A DNA stretch of 64,000 nt, from contig CM046303.1 in NCBI GenBank assembly GCA_025267735.1, positions 28,248,380 through 28,312,379 on the forward strand, in the 5' to 3' direction. Below the pieces are notes generated by a model. That model saw nothing but the letters and a program-made list of their open reading frames with translations. It did no database searches and had not been told where the DNA came from. Of this stretch, positions 44,571-57,542 are shown in pieces. Position 1 is the first letter of the stretch. Every line of letters starts with the position of its first letter. A program made the translations under genes and the position numbers. Origin of the DNA: Mactra quadrangularis (Eukaryota > Mollusca > Bivalvia > Venerida > Mactridae).

Positions 44571-45727
44571 CTTGTAGTACTGATTACACTTGTTTAAAAC
44601 TGTTAAATTAACAAAAATGCAAATTAAAAAACTTATATGATCATTCTACCCTGAAAAATACATAGTTCCCACATCATGCCATGCATCACATACTACTTTG
44701 TGCTTAACAGCCATAAAGGTAGACACACTCAAAAGATAAAATCATGAACTATCACTTCCTTATGAGATCCTTTAATCTGTTAAGAAGTTCAAAAATTTAA
44801 ACATCATTAAAAAGATCCTAAATTACTTCTTGTTGTATTAATTGTATGTAAAATATATTCTTAGCATAGAATAAACACCCAGATTCAAAAATGATTAATA
44901 TGACACAAAATATGAATACTTTTAACTTGATATGAAATAAAGAGGATTTATTGTATCCTGGATGACTCACCAAACAACTAAATTCTAAGGGCATCTGACT
45001 AACTATCTTTTAACTGTATGAAAACTGTGACATTGAAGTCAAAATCCAAAAATGAAACTTCTAGGTCTTTCATTAGATAAGAAAATCTAACATTTCCTTA
45101 TATAATACTATATCAACCAGGTGACCTCTGGGACAGGGAATTTGCAAACCTTGTGATACCAAGAATGGGGACCAATCAAGATCCAGTACGGGACCTTGAG
45201 GTAATGTCAGATGCACAAATGGACGCTCTATGTTTTTGAGAAGATTTTTTAACATTTCTATATGTAACCCTGTGAAAACCTTGTGACCTAAGACAGTAAG
45301 TAACATTGATGAAAAATAAGAATCTGCTGGTATTTCAAAAATAGTTGGTATTCTAATACCTTATCCAGCATAAATGTATGTCTACCAAGATGGCTGCAAA
45401 AAGGTTTCTGATCAGTATCTATGACATCACATGGGAAATATGTACAAAAGAATCATTATTAGAACAAAATAATGCAATACAAATAATCAAAACACAATAC
45501 ATGTAAATATAATTCCTACCAGGTATCTTATATCACAGTATGTTGCAACCTTAGAGAGGAAATAAGGAAATAAGAGGGACAGAAAACAGAACAATAAGTC
45601 CATTCGATAGATATTCAAAAATGCCAAAACCCTCCCCCCAGCCACTCAGTACAACCCATGCTCAGGCCACCCCAAGCATGTCCCATAACAAATACCCAGT
45701 GGACTCGAACATCAATGCGATATATAC
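44571..45727. other. Non-coding stretch
   Basis: A 77-codon open stretch on the minus strand (45073-45306) has no recognisable domain and no convincing splice sites, so no gene is called. Confidence 0.35.
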
Positions 45728-45879
45728 AGGTCAGTTATATATAAGTTTCCTTTGAGTTGTATGTTGGAGTTCACAATGACACCATCCCGCATCACAGTTG
45801 TCAGCATCTTTTCGTATTCAATAAAGTTTGGGGGATGCAGTTTGTAATGTTTGAAATGCAATGCAGGGGAGGGGGAGCA
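45728..45879 (-). CDS. Putative internal coding exon of a minus-strand host gene
   Basis: On the minus strand, a pyrimidine tract TTTTTTCTTTTAG precedes 152 bases that stay open throughout, ending at a GT donor (T/GTATAT). The product (ALHFKHYKLHPPNFIEYEKM, then VMRDGVIVNSNIQLKGNLYI) has the composition and codon variety of a real globular protein. GC content is higher than in the flanks. The exit phase (two bases) fits 39719-39848. This is the best single exon in the 36-64 kb region, yet I cannot assign it to a family. Confidence 0.5.
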
Positions 45880-45928
45880 CTAAAAGAAAAAAGACGGTAA
45901 TACAGACAAAGAGTGATCACAATTATAA

Positions 45929-45971
45929 AGCTCACATGAGCATTATGCCCATGTGAGCTGGGGGGGGGGGG
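45929..45971. repeat. 31-bp palindrome followed by poly(G)
   Basis: AGCTCACATG and CATGTGAGCT flank GCAT-T-ATGC (45929-45959), followed at once by a run of about 12 G (45960-45971). It lies 50 bases upstream (minus-strand sense) of the exon acceptor at 45880. Confidence 0.6.
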
Positions 45972-45979
45972 TGCACTAA

Positions 45980-48900
45980 ATTCATTCAGAGGAAAAATAG
46001 GTTCACAGAACTCTCATCATACTTAAACTGAGTACCAGTATATCTTTATTGTCCCATTACACCCAAACAAACATATCCGTTTATTCTCCGTGACTTGTAC
46101 CAAAATTGTGAACAACCATGTGAACTGTGACAAATCTTATCTTGGCTGCTGACATCACCATGTAGTTTTAGAAAAATTACATTTATACCATTAGTCATTT
46201 TATCTCACAGATAAGTCTGTTAGCACAATGACATGACCATACATTGACTGATGACAATGAACTACATTTATTAATGATCATACATTGAAATATTTGCTAG
46301 TTGTCTTAAATTTAACTCTGTTTAGAACAAGGAAACTGATTGATTCCCGACAAAAATTATTAACAAAACATTTACAGTGGATTGTAATACTTAAAAAAAA
46401 TTTGCATTTTCCTCAATTGGAAAGTAAAGTGAACATAAGTTTTGCTTTTACAGTACAATTTATATTGACATCACAACAATTGAAATACTATTGCTATTAC
46501 TGGTAACTACTGTATTACTAAAGTAATTTATGAAAAATATAAACAACACAAGTGACTTGATTTTAAGATCTCTTGTACTCCAAGTGTTATCATTCAAAAC
46601 AAAGTCATAGTATTTGAAATTTTGTCATTAATATCACTACAAAAGTTATAAGTTTCCTGGTCATGTTTCCACTCTTAAGACCTTAAGAGTTGAGATGTAC
46701 TACTTAATGCTCAAAAACACAAAATGGTTGATGGTATTTTTATCAAAATAAACATGAAACAGTAATTTTGTGTATAATATTTGCATACTTTTTACTTTTA
46801 AAGTTAGCTAGTTCAATTACAAGGTAGTTCACCCATGTACTTGTACCTAATGAATTTAAATGAACAAAATACTTACAATTCTTTAAAAAAAAGTTTAAAA
46901 AAAATACAAGTTTATTTTTCATTCAAGTATATTAAATATTCATTCAATAATTCTGCTTACAGATGTTATTCATGCCATTTTTCCGACTTAAAATCTTTTC
47001 AGTGAGACTATGTAAATCATTGATGTCTTGATGATTAATGTGAAATCTCTGATCATTGGTAACTTACACATTTATAGAAGTATTGTAATTCTCTGCATTA
47101 AGATCTTATCATCCTCTGGGATTCAAATAAGCAAAGCACCTATTTTCCATGATATGTAGTTTTATATATAATAAGTCAAAACAATGTATCATGTGATATT
47201 CAAATCATAAATACAAGAGCAGTTGATGCAAAAATGGCAAATTTAGGTAATGTTAATATTTCTACATAATATTGAAATGTCTAGTAACCATCTAAATATC
47301 TAATACAAGCATCTTAGTAATTTACAAAATGGAGTAATTGAACTGGTCCAGTTCTTATCTATATTTCTACAGTTTAAATTGATCATTAAATTAAATAACA
47401 GTTCAATTTAGTTGACAGTTCCTCAGTTCCTGGGTTGATTTTTTACCAATCAGTTGGTCTTTATGATTAAAGCAAAGATTAACAAATCTATGTAACTTTA
47501 GACCAAAGATGGAAGCAGTCTATACCAATGCTATAGATATTTTATGATTTATTAATGTTTTGTTTACTTTATAACTTAAGATTTTTAGAATCATTTTAAT
47601 CATTAACTAATTAAGACTAAATGATTGAGTACTGTTGGTAATTAATTTAGAGAATAAACACAGGATAAATTATAAATGATATGTATATTCTAATGATTCA
47701 AGTTTATCAAATAATAATTATAAAAGTCATAGTAACATATTTCTGCCATGATTTTGGGAATAATCTTTGTAACAACCACTTCAATGTAACAACTTCAGGT
47801 AAACGTTGGGGGAAAAACTTACAAGTATTAACAATTTCAATATAAAATTTCACCAACTTTTATAGCTTACTAATCTTTTCTTTTCAAAGTTATATCAAAG
47901 AAACATTTAATTACATCACATCATAAAAGTCATAAACACACTAATCATCAGTCATAATTCTTTACAAGTTATCAACCCTTATCATTCTGTAGCACACTAA
48001 GTCATAAGCAAATGTAAAATTCACTTTCACATAATAAATATTGCTATATTGATAGTTTAAGATTAGCATTCAATACCCGTCCTTTCTGTAAAATAACAAA
48101 ATAAGTTACCACACAGCATTAACAATAGCAAAATAGCTGAAGGTTTCAAATGATCATATTTCTGGTGAATCTTTGAGTACTTCAATGCAGTACTGTATAT
48201 AATATATGTAAATGCACCTTAGCTAGATTCCCTTACTATACCCGACTACTGTACATTGTACAATTATACATATTTCACTTCAATTAAGCAATCATAAACA
48301 GTATAGCCACCTCAATCATGGTTAATACTGTTTAGTCTGCATGAAGCATTTCTTTTAGATCTTTAGATCTATCATTGTTATATGTTTCTCATTCTTTTAT
48401 TTCCATATATGTCTATCATACTTTCATCTTTCTTTTTTTTCTCTTGTTTCTTTCTACACTCAATGTAATTTAGCCATAGTAGATCACTACCTAGCATCGT
48501 TAGTGACAACTACATATATTTTAAAATATCTTATTAATAAAGTGATTTGAATTGAAAAAATATTAAATGATGCTAAGCAACTACATTTTGTTAGATTCAT
48601 TAAGTGAAGGTATGACTATCATTCTATTAATATGTAGCATTATATATATGAACAATGATTTTACACTGCAAGAATCAGCATACTCTTTTTATAATAGGTT
48701 GAATTATGTACTTGTTTGAATGATTTGACTGAATGACATAGAAGTAAAGACTTTACTTGATATAATTAATTAATGTTTCTAAGTGTGATCTTCTGTTAAT
48801 GGAACTCCACTATATTAAGCAATACACCTAGAGTAAGAAAATAAATAAATTTACTTTTTAGCATCAATAACACATTTTACATAAATGTTACACCATGCAG

Positions 48901-49480
48901 ACAAGGAATTCAAATTTAATTTTGATATGAAGTAAACATGAAGGGTTGAACATTATTTGGCATCTAAATGTTACAACGATCTTTTACAGGTATATATATT
49001 CATTTTCAGATGTTATTTAACGCCAATGTAACGAAAACTGATGGACTGTTTCGTTAAATAGTTTTATCAGATATTATACATATTACTTGGAATTTAAGAT
49101 CAAGTTTTAGACTTAAAATAATATTTTGTAAGAAAGAGATGTCAACTTGGCAATTGAGGTTTTGAAACAGAAGACTTAATACTTTATGCGATGATGTTAC
49201 TTAACTACAGCTCTTTTATGTAAATAATGTTTATAAAGATGGCCTGAAAATGATGTTAAGCTGAATGATTACCAGACAAAACTTAGCCTAAATCTCAACA
49301 CAACTTATAAATTAACAAGAATTTCTCATTAGCATACAGTTTATATCAGTATTAAACTTAACTAGTTGAATTGAAGGTATTTGTTCTGATGTAAACAAAA
49401 TGATGTAATTCTTAGTTGATTAGTAAACAACCATTGTAAATTGGTTATATACTAACAATAATAGAAATACTATCAACATA
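45980..49480. other. AT-rich, probably intronic
   Basis: No gene or repeat was recognised over 3.5 kb. A pyrimidine-rich run lies at 48420-48455. Confidence 0.35.
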
Positions 49481-50160
49481 TTGGTCAATAAACATACTCA
49501 TCCTGATGATTAAATTACTCTCTTGCGCAGTTAAAGTAATTTGATCATAAGAAAAAATATATTCAAAGTCCAGTGTGCTGATATGCTACCACCATATTGG
49601 TCAATGAACATACTTATCCCAATAATTGAATTATTCCGTTGCGCAGTAAAGTAATTCAACCATTAAGACAAATATATTCGAAGTCCAGTATGCTGATATG
49701 CTACCAACATATTGGTCAATGAACATACTCGTCCCAATAATTGAATTACTCTGTTGCGCAGTAAAGTAATTCAATCATTAAGACAAATATATTCAAAGTC
49801 CAGTATGCTGATATGCTACCAACATATTGGTCAATGAACATACTCGTCCCAATAATTGAATTACTCTGTTGCGCAGGAAAGTAATTCAATTATTGAGACA
49901 AATATATTCAAAGTCCAGTATGCTGATATGCTACCACCATATTGGTCAATGAACATACTTATCCCAATAATTGAATTAATCTGTTGCGCAGTAAAGTAAT
50001 TCAATCATTGAGACAAATATATTCAAAGTCCAGTATGCTGATATGCTTCAACCATATTGGTCAATGAACATACTTATCTGATGATTAAATTACTCTCTTG
50101 CGCAGTGAAAGTAATTTGATCATCAACACAAGTATATTCAAAGACCAGTATACTTAGAGC
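49481..50160. repeat. 115-bp tandem repeat, 6 units, each with a hairpin
   Basis: The TTGGTCAAT landmark falls at 49481, 49597, 49712, 49827, 49942 and 50057. Each unit holds inverted arms of the TTGAATTACT / AGTAATTCAA type around a loop with the palindrome TGCGCA. The first and last units have TTAAATTACT with AGTAATTTGA; the middle four have TTGAATTACT with AGTAATTCAA, keeping the stem paired. Confidence 0.92.
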
Positions 50161-51290
50161 AATATTTCCTTATTGATGAGTATATAACCAATACACAATG
50201 GGTTATACACCAATATTAAGAAGAAAAAAATATTTTCCATAACTTTTTCCATAACCTAAATTCATTTAATCATACTTAATTTATTGACATTGATGTCAAT
50301 TTGTCACTTAAAGCCAGAAAATGCTGTCAGCCGTTACATAAGTTGATTTTTTGGGGGTAATTCAATAGTACAGGCTCAATCGGTCACTTGCTGTGAGCTA
50401 GATCTTTAAAAGATGTCATTGTAGGCCTTGATCTTTAATGATGATAAGTATTATGTATAGTTATAAAGTCACCAAAACTGACCATTTTCAAACCAATTGT
50501 ACTTATACTTAAATTAGAAGATCACATGTTACATTCTTAAAACCAATTATATATGAAACGTCATTTTATGAAAAATAGCTACTAAACTTTTTTTGAAAAA
50601 ACAGAGGATGACAAAAGCTTAAAACATAAAATTGCAATATTTACATAAATGTTTAAATTGACCAATGATCATTGATTATAAAATTAATTACATTTCTTCA
50701 CAATTCAGATATTATTTTGTTAATCCAATCTATCATGATTATTATTACCTCAGTAGCGGCCTTTGTCTATAAAACTTGTTGTTACCATATGATAGTCTCT
50801 TCTATATATCATTATATGAAAGGTTTATAGTTAAATTGATCATTAAAAAATCCATTAAGTTAGTACAGGATGACAGAAACTGGCATGGAACTAAAACTTC
50901 TTTATGTTTTACTTGCCACAGTCTTGACAAAAAAGCTTTTAGTATTATCAAAAATAGTTCTATCTCAGAAATTTAGACCTTATAAAACATTATGTAGTAC
51001 AACTCAACACTATTCTTAGTTAATAATTGAATCAATGTTTTAAAGATTATGTAATACTTGGATGGTACTTAGTCAAGTATATCTATAATAGCACAACAGC
51101 TACCAACAATAGCAATAATAAAGCAATAGTAGTTTTGACAATATCAATTATATTGTAATAGCCAATTTCTATATCTGACATGAATATTTAATGCAGTTAT
51201 CACACCCATTGTTTCCAATAAATAATTAAGAAAATTAGAGCTAAACTTCCTTGGGTGATAGTATAAATGGTTTATTTTAAATAATTATTT
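50161..51290. other. AT-rich, no feature seen
   Basis: No gene or repeat was recognised. Confidence 0.35.
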
Positions 51291-51294
51291 TTAA

Positions 51295-52010
51295 ATCTAA
51301 ATTCCAGAGGACAGATGTAATGAACTAAGAACATGAATTAATTGCATAAATGTTATCATTTATAAACCATTTGTAGTTGTGGAAAGAAACTGTATTCTAA
51401 TTTGACAACAAAATACTTAATTAAAGCCTGTAAACATATGAAACTCTAAAGATATTGACTGTTTATTAAAGAGGAAAAAGAAATTACATTCTAACTTGAC
51501 AAAAAACAAACATGGATCTCATAGAGACGACTTGTCAATTTAAAATCTAACTTCAATAATAATAATGTGAATAATTATTAGAACTTTATCAATTATACAG
51601 GTGTTATCAATATTACTTGGAATTTAATATAAATAATAGAATAATAACTAGCTGTGTATATGGCGGTGCTGGCAGACAAAGCTATATACCTAATTAAAAC
51701 CTGTAATATATATTAAACTCTAATGCAACATTAACTGTTGAAAAATGAAAAGAAATTACATTCTAACTTGACAAAAAACAAACATGGATCTCAAAGAGAC
51801 GACTTGTCAATTTAAAATCTAACTTCAATAATAAACAGGCTTCAGTTGTTATCATGAAAGTTACTACGAAGTCAAGGAGATAAGTTGTCAATTTAAAATA
51901 CAATTTCCATGCCTAAGTATAAATATTTTATAAACATTAACATTTTGTCAACAAAATCATGTTCTTATTTCAAAACTGTAATGACAAGATAATAGATTTA
52001 AACATAACTT
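51295..52010. repeat. Diverged duplicated segment (partner 54355-54625)
   Basis: Phrases in the same order recur in the partner: AGAACATGAATTAATTGCA, ATTCTAACTTGACAAAAA, GTCAATTTAAAATCTAA and CATGTTCTTAT with AAAACTGTAATG. Within this copy an inner stretch (about 51475-51560) is itself repeated at 51745-51835. Confidence 0.7.
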
Positions 52011-52308
52011 GTAAAATACGACCATTCTACCCTGAAGACTATTTTTTAACAAAGCAGACGACATTTAACTCAACTACTGATATGTTTGATTTCATTCTAC
52101 ATCAAAAATGATATCATTTATATTTAAAAATTGATGACACATCTAGCTGTTACAAATTTTCATGAGTTAATAATGGTGAAATTACTCATTTCTATGTTTC
52201 AGTATGTTATGTTTATCTATAAATAGGAGAAATCAATCAGTTACTTATTCACAAGAGTACAATGTATGAGTGAGATGGTCAGCTGCACTGGGTTAAATAC
52301 TAGTAGGC

Positions 52309-52566
52309 ACAAATTGAGGTCATTTTACGGAGGCCAGCGGGCCTAATCTGGTTTTCCTGGACCTTTGTCTATAACCAGTACTTACCATACCTACCCTTCC
52401 ACAAGGCTGGCATCTTCTCCATTTACCTTAATGATGGAGGAAAATTGACATTATTGTCAAATTTTCATGGAAGGGTATAACCAACCCAGGTATGATTTGA
52501 ATCTGTTTCCCATTGAAAAACAAGATTTCAAACCTCTGCACGCTAACAACTGCTCTACAGACCCAG
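52309..52566 (-). repeat. tRNA-derived SINE (family 2), minus-strand copy
   Basis: The reverse complement has a tRNA-like head (A-box-like TAGAGCAGTTG at 52547-52557), then the same body as 36156-36453 (CCTTCCATGAAAATTTGACA). Its 3' end is truncated near 52309. Confidence 0.75.
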
Positions 52567-52647
52567 GTCCCCATTTAGTCGCCTCTTACGACATGCAAGG
52601 GGATACAGTGGTCCTATTCTTTTAACGCCCCGAAACCACACAGGGAC
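52567..52647 (-). repeat. GTCGTAAGAGGCGAC-type dispersed repeat, copy 1
   Basis: CATTTAGTCGCCTCTTACGA followed by CATGCAAGGGG, TCCTATTCTTTTA and CCGAAACCACAC. It directly adjoins the head of the family 2 SINE. Similar stretches occur at 54877-54966 and, degraded, at 59512-59565. Confidence 0.65.
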
Positions 52648-54354
52648 GCGGTGACCTTTACACTCTGGCCACAACCACCTGAGTATCATATTCATTCATC
52701 ATACAGAGTATTAGTTTTACACTGATTAAATTTGTGCCTTGAAATCAGATCTAAAAAACATCCAGTATTAAGGGAGAAAAATCAGTCATTCATTCATCAA
52801 AGTACAATGTATGAGTTATTTACCTTGCACTAAAAGACAAATGCAATACATTGTTAAATGCAAAAATCCAACATTTGATGGTATAGTTGTTGACCCAAAA
52901 TATATAACGGTAGTTTTAAAGTGTTTTTCTTTAAAGTTATTGCCTGATCAACATGTGATTCAGCATCAGATCTTAACTCAATCTCATCCATTCTAAATAG
53001 AATGGAATAACCCAAACTCTGAATGTCAACTAATTTTCAAAAATCATGCTGATTAGTAATAGTTCACAACCTTATATTCAATAAGTGACAGTTCACAACT
53101 TCATATTCAATTAGTCACAGTTCACAACCTTGCATTCAATGAGTCACATTTCTTAATTTCATATTCAAGAATGTAAATACCAAGCTCAACTCAACACTTT
53201 AGCACACCTACATAAGCACAGTTCTCCAAATTATGTTTGTTCAGCATTTTTAGGACAAAATATTACTTTTTCCATACTGGTTAGAGACCCAAAAGTTGAC
53301 ACTTTCTAAAACCTTCAATTTTTTATTTGCATGATGTCTAGAAAGAAATGACAACTAAAATATGCCAGTGACAAAAAAAATGACATTTTTCACCTGTCAT
53401 GAAGGCATTTCATTGCTGAGGTTTAAGAGAGTGATCTAGTTCTGAGTTCTTGAGCAGTTCTCACTTGCTAGAAATGTACACATTGTTTTAGAAACATGTA
53501 AAATAGATTACTCTTAGTTTACTAAGTGACAGTTTTTCACACAAATCTTAAGCAAAAATTATATATAATGATATATGGAATAGTCAATTTTATAGCACAA
53601 ACATTCTAAATCTGTCCAATTTAGGGTCTCTAACCAGCAGGAAAATCCACTTTTTCTAACCATACCATTTAAATATCTAGCAAACTCAGTCTTTGCTAAG
53701 AATTCATTGATGTTGTGACGGAATTCAAGTCATAGTTACAAATGAGCCTAATTATCCTCTGAATGATTTTACTGCACCCCCTAACTGTTGCCACTGGTAG
53801 TAAAATGAAACTGGCAGCACTTATGGGACAAGAAGAAGAGACAGTGCTTGCAAAATCAAAGTACATGACAGGGCTGGACATTCAAGGTTGTCTGATTGCC
53901 AATGGTGACACATATGAGGCATCAGTTAGCCTGTTACTGCTAGCTAACATTTGGTTTTGGCAAGCTAAACTAAAGCTGCTTGTGCAACCTAGTTTGAAAT
54001 TTAACATCAAGACCTGTATGACAATATAGACTCTTATCATTAAATGTTTTTGTATTGGCTAATAGTATAAACAGGCTTAAGCCATAACAGTACTGTAACA
54101 ACATGGCATAAGAGTCTTATCTGATTCTAACTTTGGATTGATTTGAAAGATCCAAAAACAAATTAAAATCAAAATAATTTATTATAACACTTAATTTATA
54201 CTAGTAAATAACTTATTTATTTCTCTTGAATACAAGTATGGTGCTATTAATGATGGTGTGAGTTGTTCAAATGAACAAGTAGACAAATTTAAAAGTTAAA
54301 TGTGTTCATTGGTTGATGGTGTAAATAGTCTAATACTAGAAAGAGTCATCTTAG

Positions 54355-54625
54355 AATCTAAATTCAAGGGGACAGACGTGATGAGCTAAGAACATGAATT
54401 AATTGCAAAAATGCTATTATATACGAAACATACCTAATAATGGTAAGATATTAAATTCTAACTTGACAAAAACACACAAGCATCCCTGAGAGATGACTAG
54501 TCAATTTAAAATCTAATTTCAATGGTAATAGTGTAAATGTTTCATAGACATTAACATTTTGTCAACAAACTCATGTTCTTATCACAAAACTGTAATGGCA
54601 AGACAGAAGATTCTAATCTGATTCA
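54355..54625. repeat. Diverged duplicated segment (partner 51295-52010)
   Basis: A shorter copy of the segment at 51295-52010, with the same order of shared phrases but internal deletions. Confidence 0.7.
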
Positions 54626-54876
54626 AACCGATTAGACTATAAGATTCAGAAAGAAAAATTAATCAAAATGAATTAACACCAACTTGAACCAAAGGGAGAC
54701 AACTCAGATATTTACTAGTACAATTGATGGTAAAGATTATCTTTCTTGAATGCTAACTTGAATAGCATGTAATACTTTTTTACAGCAAAATAGATGTTTA
54801 AATACGCTGTTATTGCATACTCAAATTGATGATATATGATGATAATTGCAAGCACTGTCCCTTCCCCCCCAAGAGT

Positions 54877-54966
54877 GCCCCCCATTTAGTCGCCTCTTAC
54901 GACATGCAAGGGGGAGACAGTGGTTCTATTCTTTTGATCTTACAGCTCCCGAAACCACACGGGGCT
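54877..54966 (-). repeat. GTCGTAAGAGGCGAC-type dispersed repeat, copy 2
   Basis: CATTTAGTCGCCTCTTACGA, CATGCAAGGGGG, TTCTATTCTTTTGA and CCCGAAACCACACGGGGC. It stands alone, without a tRNA-like head beside it. Confidence 0.65.
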
Positions 54967-56508
54967 TGGGTATCCTTTACACATTAGATAACTTTAAAAT
55001 ACCATTTAAAATGCCGAAAAATATTTGCATAAAGACTCAATTTGTGACATTTGTCATTTTAACGTCAAAATATAACTGAACACGTCCATGAGCATTTTAC
55101 TAAGTTTAATAACTAACATATGTTACAAGCAACCAACACCCAGCCAGGTAGTGTTGCACTCAGTGTACACTGCCGAGTGTCTCTCTTCTGAGTGTACAGG
55201 TACAACTATCCTGTGAAACTTAACTTGCCAATAATCAACCTTGACATTTGTTGTATTATTTGTCTCAACTGACCATAGATAGGGGTGTACTATGTGTATT
55301 TAGTTAGTGATATAATGTTATATCACAAAATCAGCATCTTGACATATAAATAAGATTAGGAAAATCATGTCCAGTTCCAGCATTTTTACTACCAGAGCAA
55401 CAGTTAACTAACTATTTTTAATCAAATTTACTTCAATTTGCATGATTAAAATGCAAAACCAAGTACTACAACAGTACCAATGACCACAGTCACTGCTAGT
55501 GACGGCACACAGAACATGTGTGACCTAAGATCTTACACAATGTAACAAATACCCCCAAGTACACACACATTATTCAGACTAATGTGTGCAATTGTCTTGA
55601 CCAGAAGTAGGCCTACGTTACAGTTACTGTAACTGACTTCAAAGATAAGGCCTGTTTTCCATGTGCATGTTGTCTGTCTCAGTAAACATTCCAACAGTAC
55701 AATGTATAACTGTATGGCTCAAATAATCTCACAATTTGTGTTATTGCCCACTACATGACCAATAAGTGTACATGCGCCTTAAACAACATGAAATTAAATA
55801 AATAGCTCAAATAAGATGATATGAGACATTGTTTGCCAGTAGTAGCATTTAGCTTTGTCCATCAAGTAATCTTAAACAACCTATACAATGTATAGTATGC
55901 TGGATGTTGTCCAAAAAATACATTCTTTTTAAATCAGAGAATCTCTGTGTCAAAACTTGGTACCAATTTATATCAACTTTTGATGTTTTTGTCTTAATTC
56001 ACATTTTTATGCCACTAATAGATGTGAAATCCTTGATATTTGCTCCAAAACTCACAAAATTAATGTTTTTCAAATTGTATTTTTCATAGCACAAAACCAA
56101 AAACTTAACTCATGTTTAGTCAACTTAAATTAAAAGTCTCATTTAAAACAGGTACTCCAAGTAAAATTGACTTCTATTGTAATATCCTAAGATTAATTGG
56201 TACCAAAGCTTATAATGGATCAAAATGTACATCTTTCCACCAAGGAAGACAGTGCTTCCTAACTAAACTTGTGATGTATAATTTATAATTTGTATAAGAA
56301 TTCCACATCTTACTAAACTGATGTACAATGTACACTGACAGACTTACACCAAGCAAGTAGTCTACCTGCCCCTAATTTGTCACAGAGATCAGACAACATG
56401 CACATGGAATACCTAGTCATACATGGCCATTGACATGTACAACAGTACATGACTGGGACATAGTCCAGGTTCTTAACCTGTCAAAATATATAATGTCACA
56501 GACTGTCC
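54967..56508. other. Non-coding stretch
   Basis: No gene was recognised; probably intronic or intergenic. Confidence 0.3.
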
Positions 56509-57337
56509 AGTCCAACAATATTAACCTGAGCTTGACCCTTACGCATGAACAAAAATCAGAACATTGAAATCATTTCCAATGTTTTGCTTTAGTGCCGAAA
56601 CATGATTACTCAGACCCTGATTAAACTATTGGCCATAATGCCTCTATGACCAAATATTTGTTCATAAGCATTAGAATATTGCAATATACATCATAATACA
56701 GTAAAGCACCACTATAACAACCCTCTTGATTATTTCAAAATTGTGCAATTTCTGACAATTATCAAGTCCTTAATGCTAAATATGTACAGCAAAAGGTCCC
56801 TTCATCTAGACAGTCTTGCACATGAAAATCATCAATTGTGATGGTTGTTAAAGTGGAGCTTTACAGTTCCTTCACAAAAGTTCATGGTCTAGAAAATCAG
56901 CGTCATATATTGCTACATGACATTCTATCAGAATCTGAGTCATCTAATAACCATAATACCTCTATGACTGATAATTATTTCACATCAGTATAATCTGGTA
57001 TACATTATAACAACCTAATCGGCACAGAGGTATGGTCTTGCTTTTTGCTTCAAACATTTCTAGTTCCTATTCCAGTAGTAAAACTCTGAGTGTGCTCATT
57101 GGTCCTTTAACATGGCAGTAAAAAACTAAGTTAGGTACAGCTACTCATAACATGAGAAACCACCTACATGTACCAGGCTCCAATGGGCCACTAATCTCAT
57201 TATGAGTTAATTTATCCATTGGATAACACTAAATGTATACAGTCTGCCTAATATTGTACACACTCAAACAGAAACTTGAGGGAAAATTGTATTTCCCATG
57301 ATAAGGTAGTTCAAGCTCAGGTTAATATTGTTGGACT
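56509..57337. mobile_element. TIR element family T, copy 3, interrupted
   Basis: Ends AGTCCAACAATATTAACCTG on both sides (56509 inward, and the reverse complement ending 57337). At 829 bp it is longer than copies 1 and 2, partly because a pogo-like MITE (56699-56866) is inserted in it. It is non-coding. Confidence 0.75.
56699..56866. mobile_element. pogo/Tigger-like MITE (family P, copy 2)
   Basis: The 168-bp element has ends CAGTAAAGCACCACTATAAC and CTGTAAAGCTCCACTTTAAC (reverse complement of the right), with TA before the left end. Its interior matches the copy at 29243-29411. It is nested in family T copy 3. Confidence 0.75.
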
Positions 57338-57542
57338 ATATACAATCTAAAGTATGTATGGACAGCTACACAACAAATCATTAAAGACAACAGTACACCT
57401 TCCACACATTTAACAGCATAGAATACAATTATTTGCTCACCCACAATAGTGGGATCTCCCCCTCTTGCTTCCTCATATTGGCTGCCCATAGAATGTCAAA
57501 TATTTGCACAATAATATCTGCTATCATTGTTTGTGTTCAACA

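Noticed and set aside
45073..45306. 77-codon minus-strand open frame
   Set aside because: No domain and no consistent splice phases with the neighbouring exon.
46961..47007. 47-base exon on the minus strand
   Set aside because: Splice-like borders exist, but the phase does not fit 45728-45879 and the block is too short and AT-rich to support.
48067..48082. 9-base microexon (TTTACAG/AAAGGACGG/GTATTG, minus strand)
   Set aside because: Splice-like context only; chance occurrence is very likely.
49481..50160. CRISPR-like array
   Set aside because: Units are contiguous 115-bp tandem repeats without unique spacers, in a eukaryotic genome.
53763..54029. 88-codon plus-strand open frame
   Set aside because: Locally protein-like, but no splice sites, domain or promoter were found, and the opposite strand is also open.
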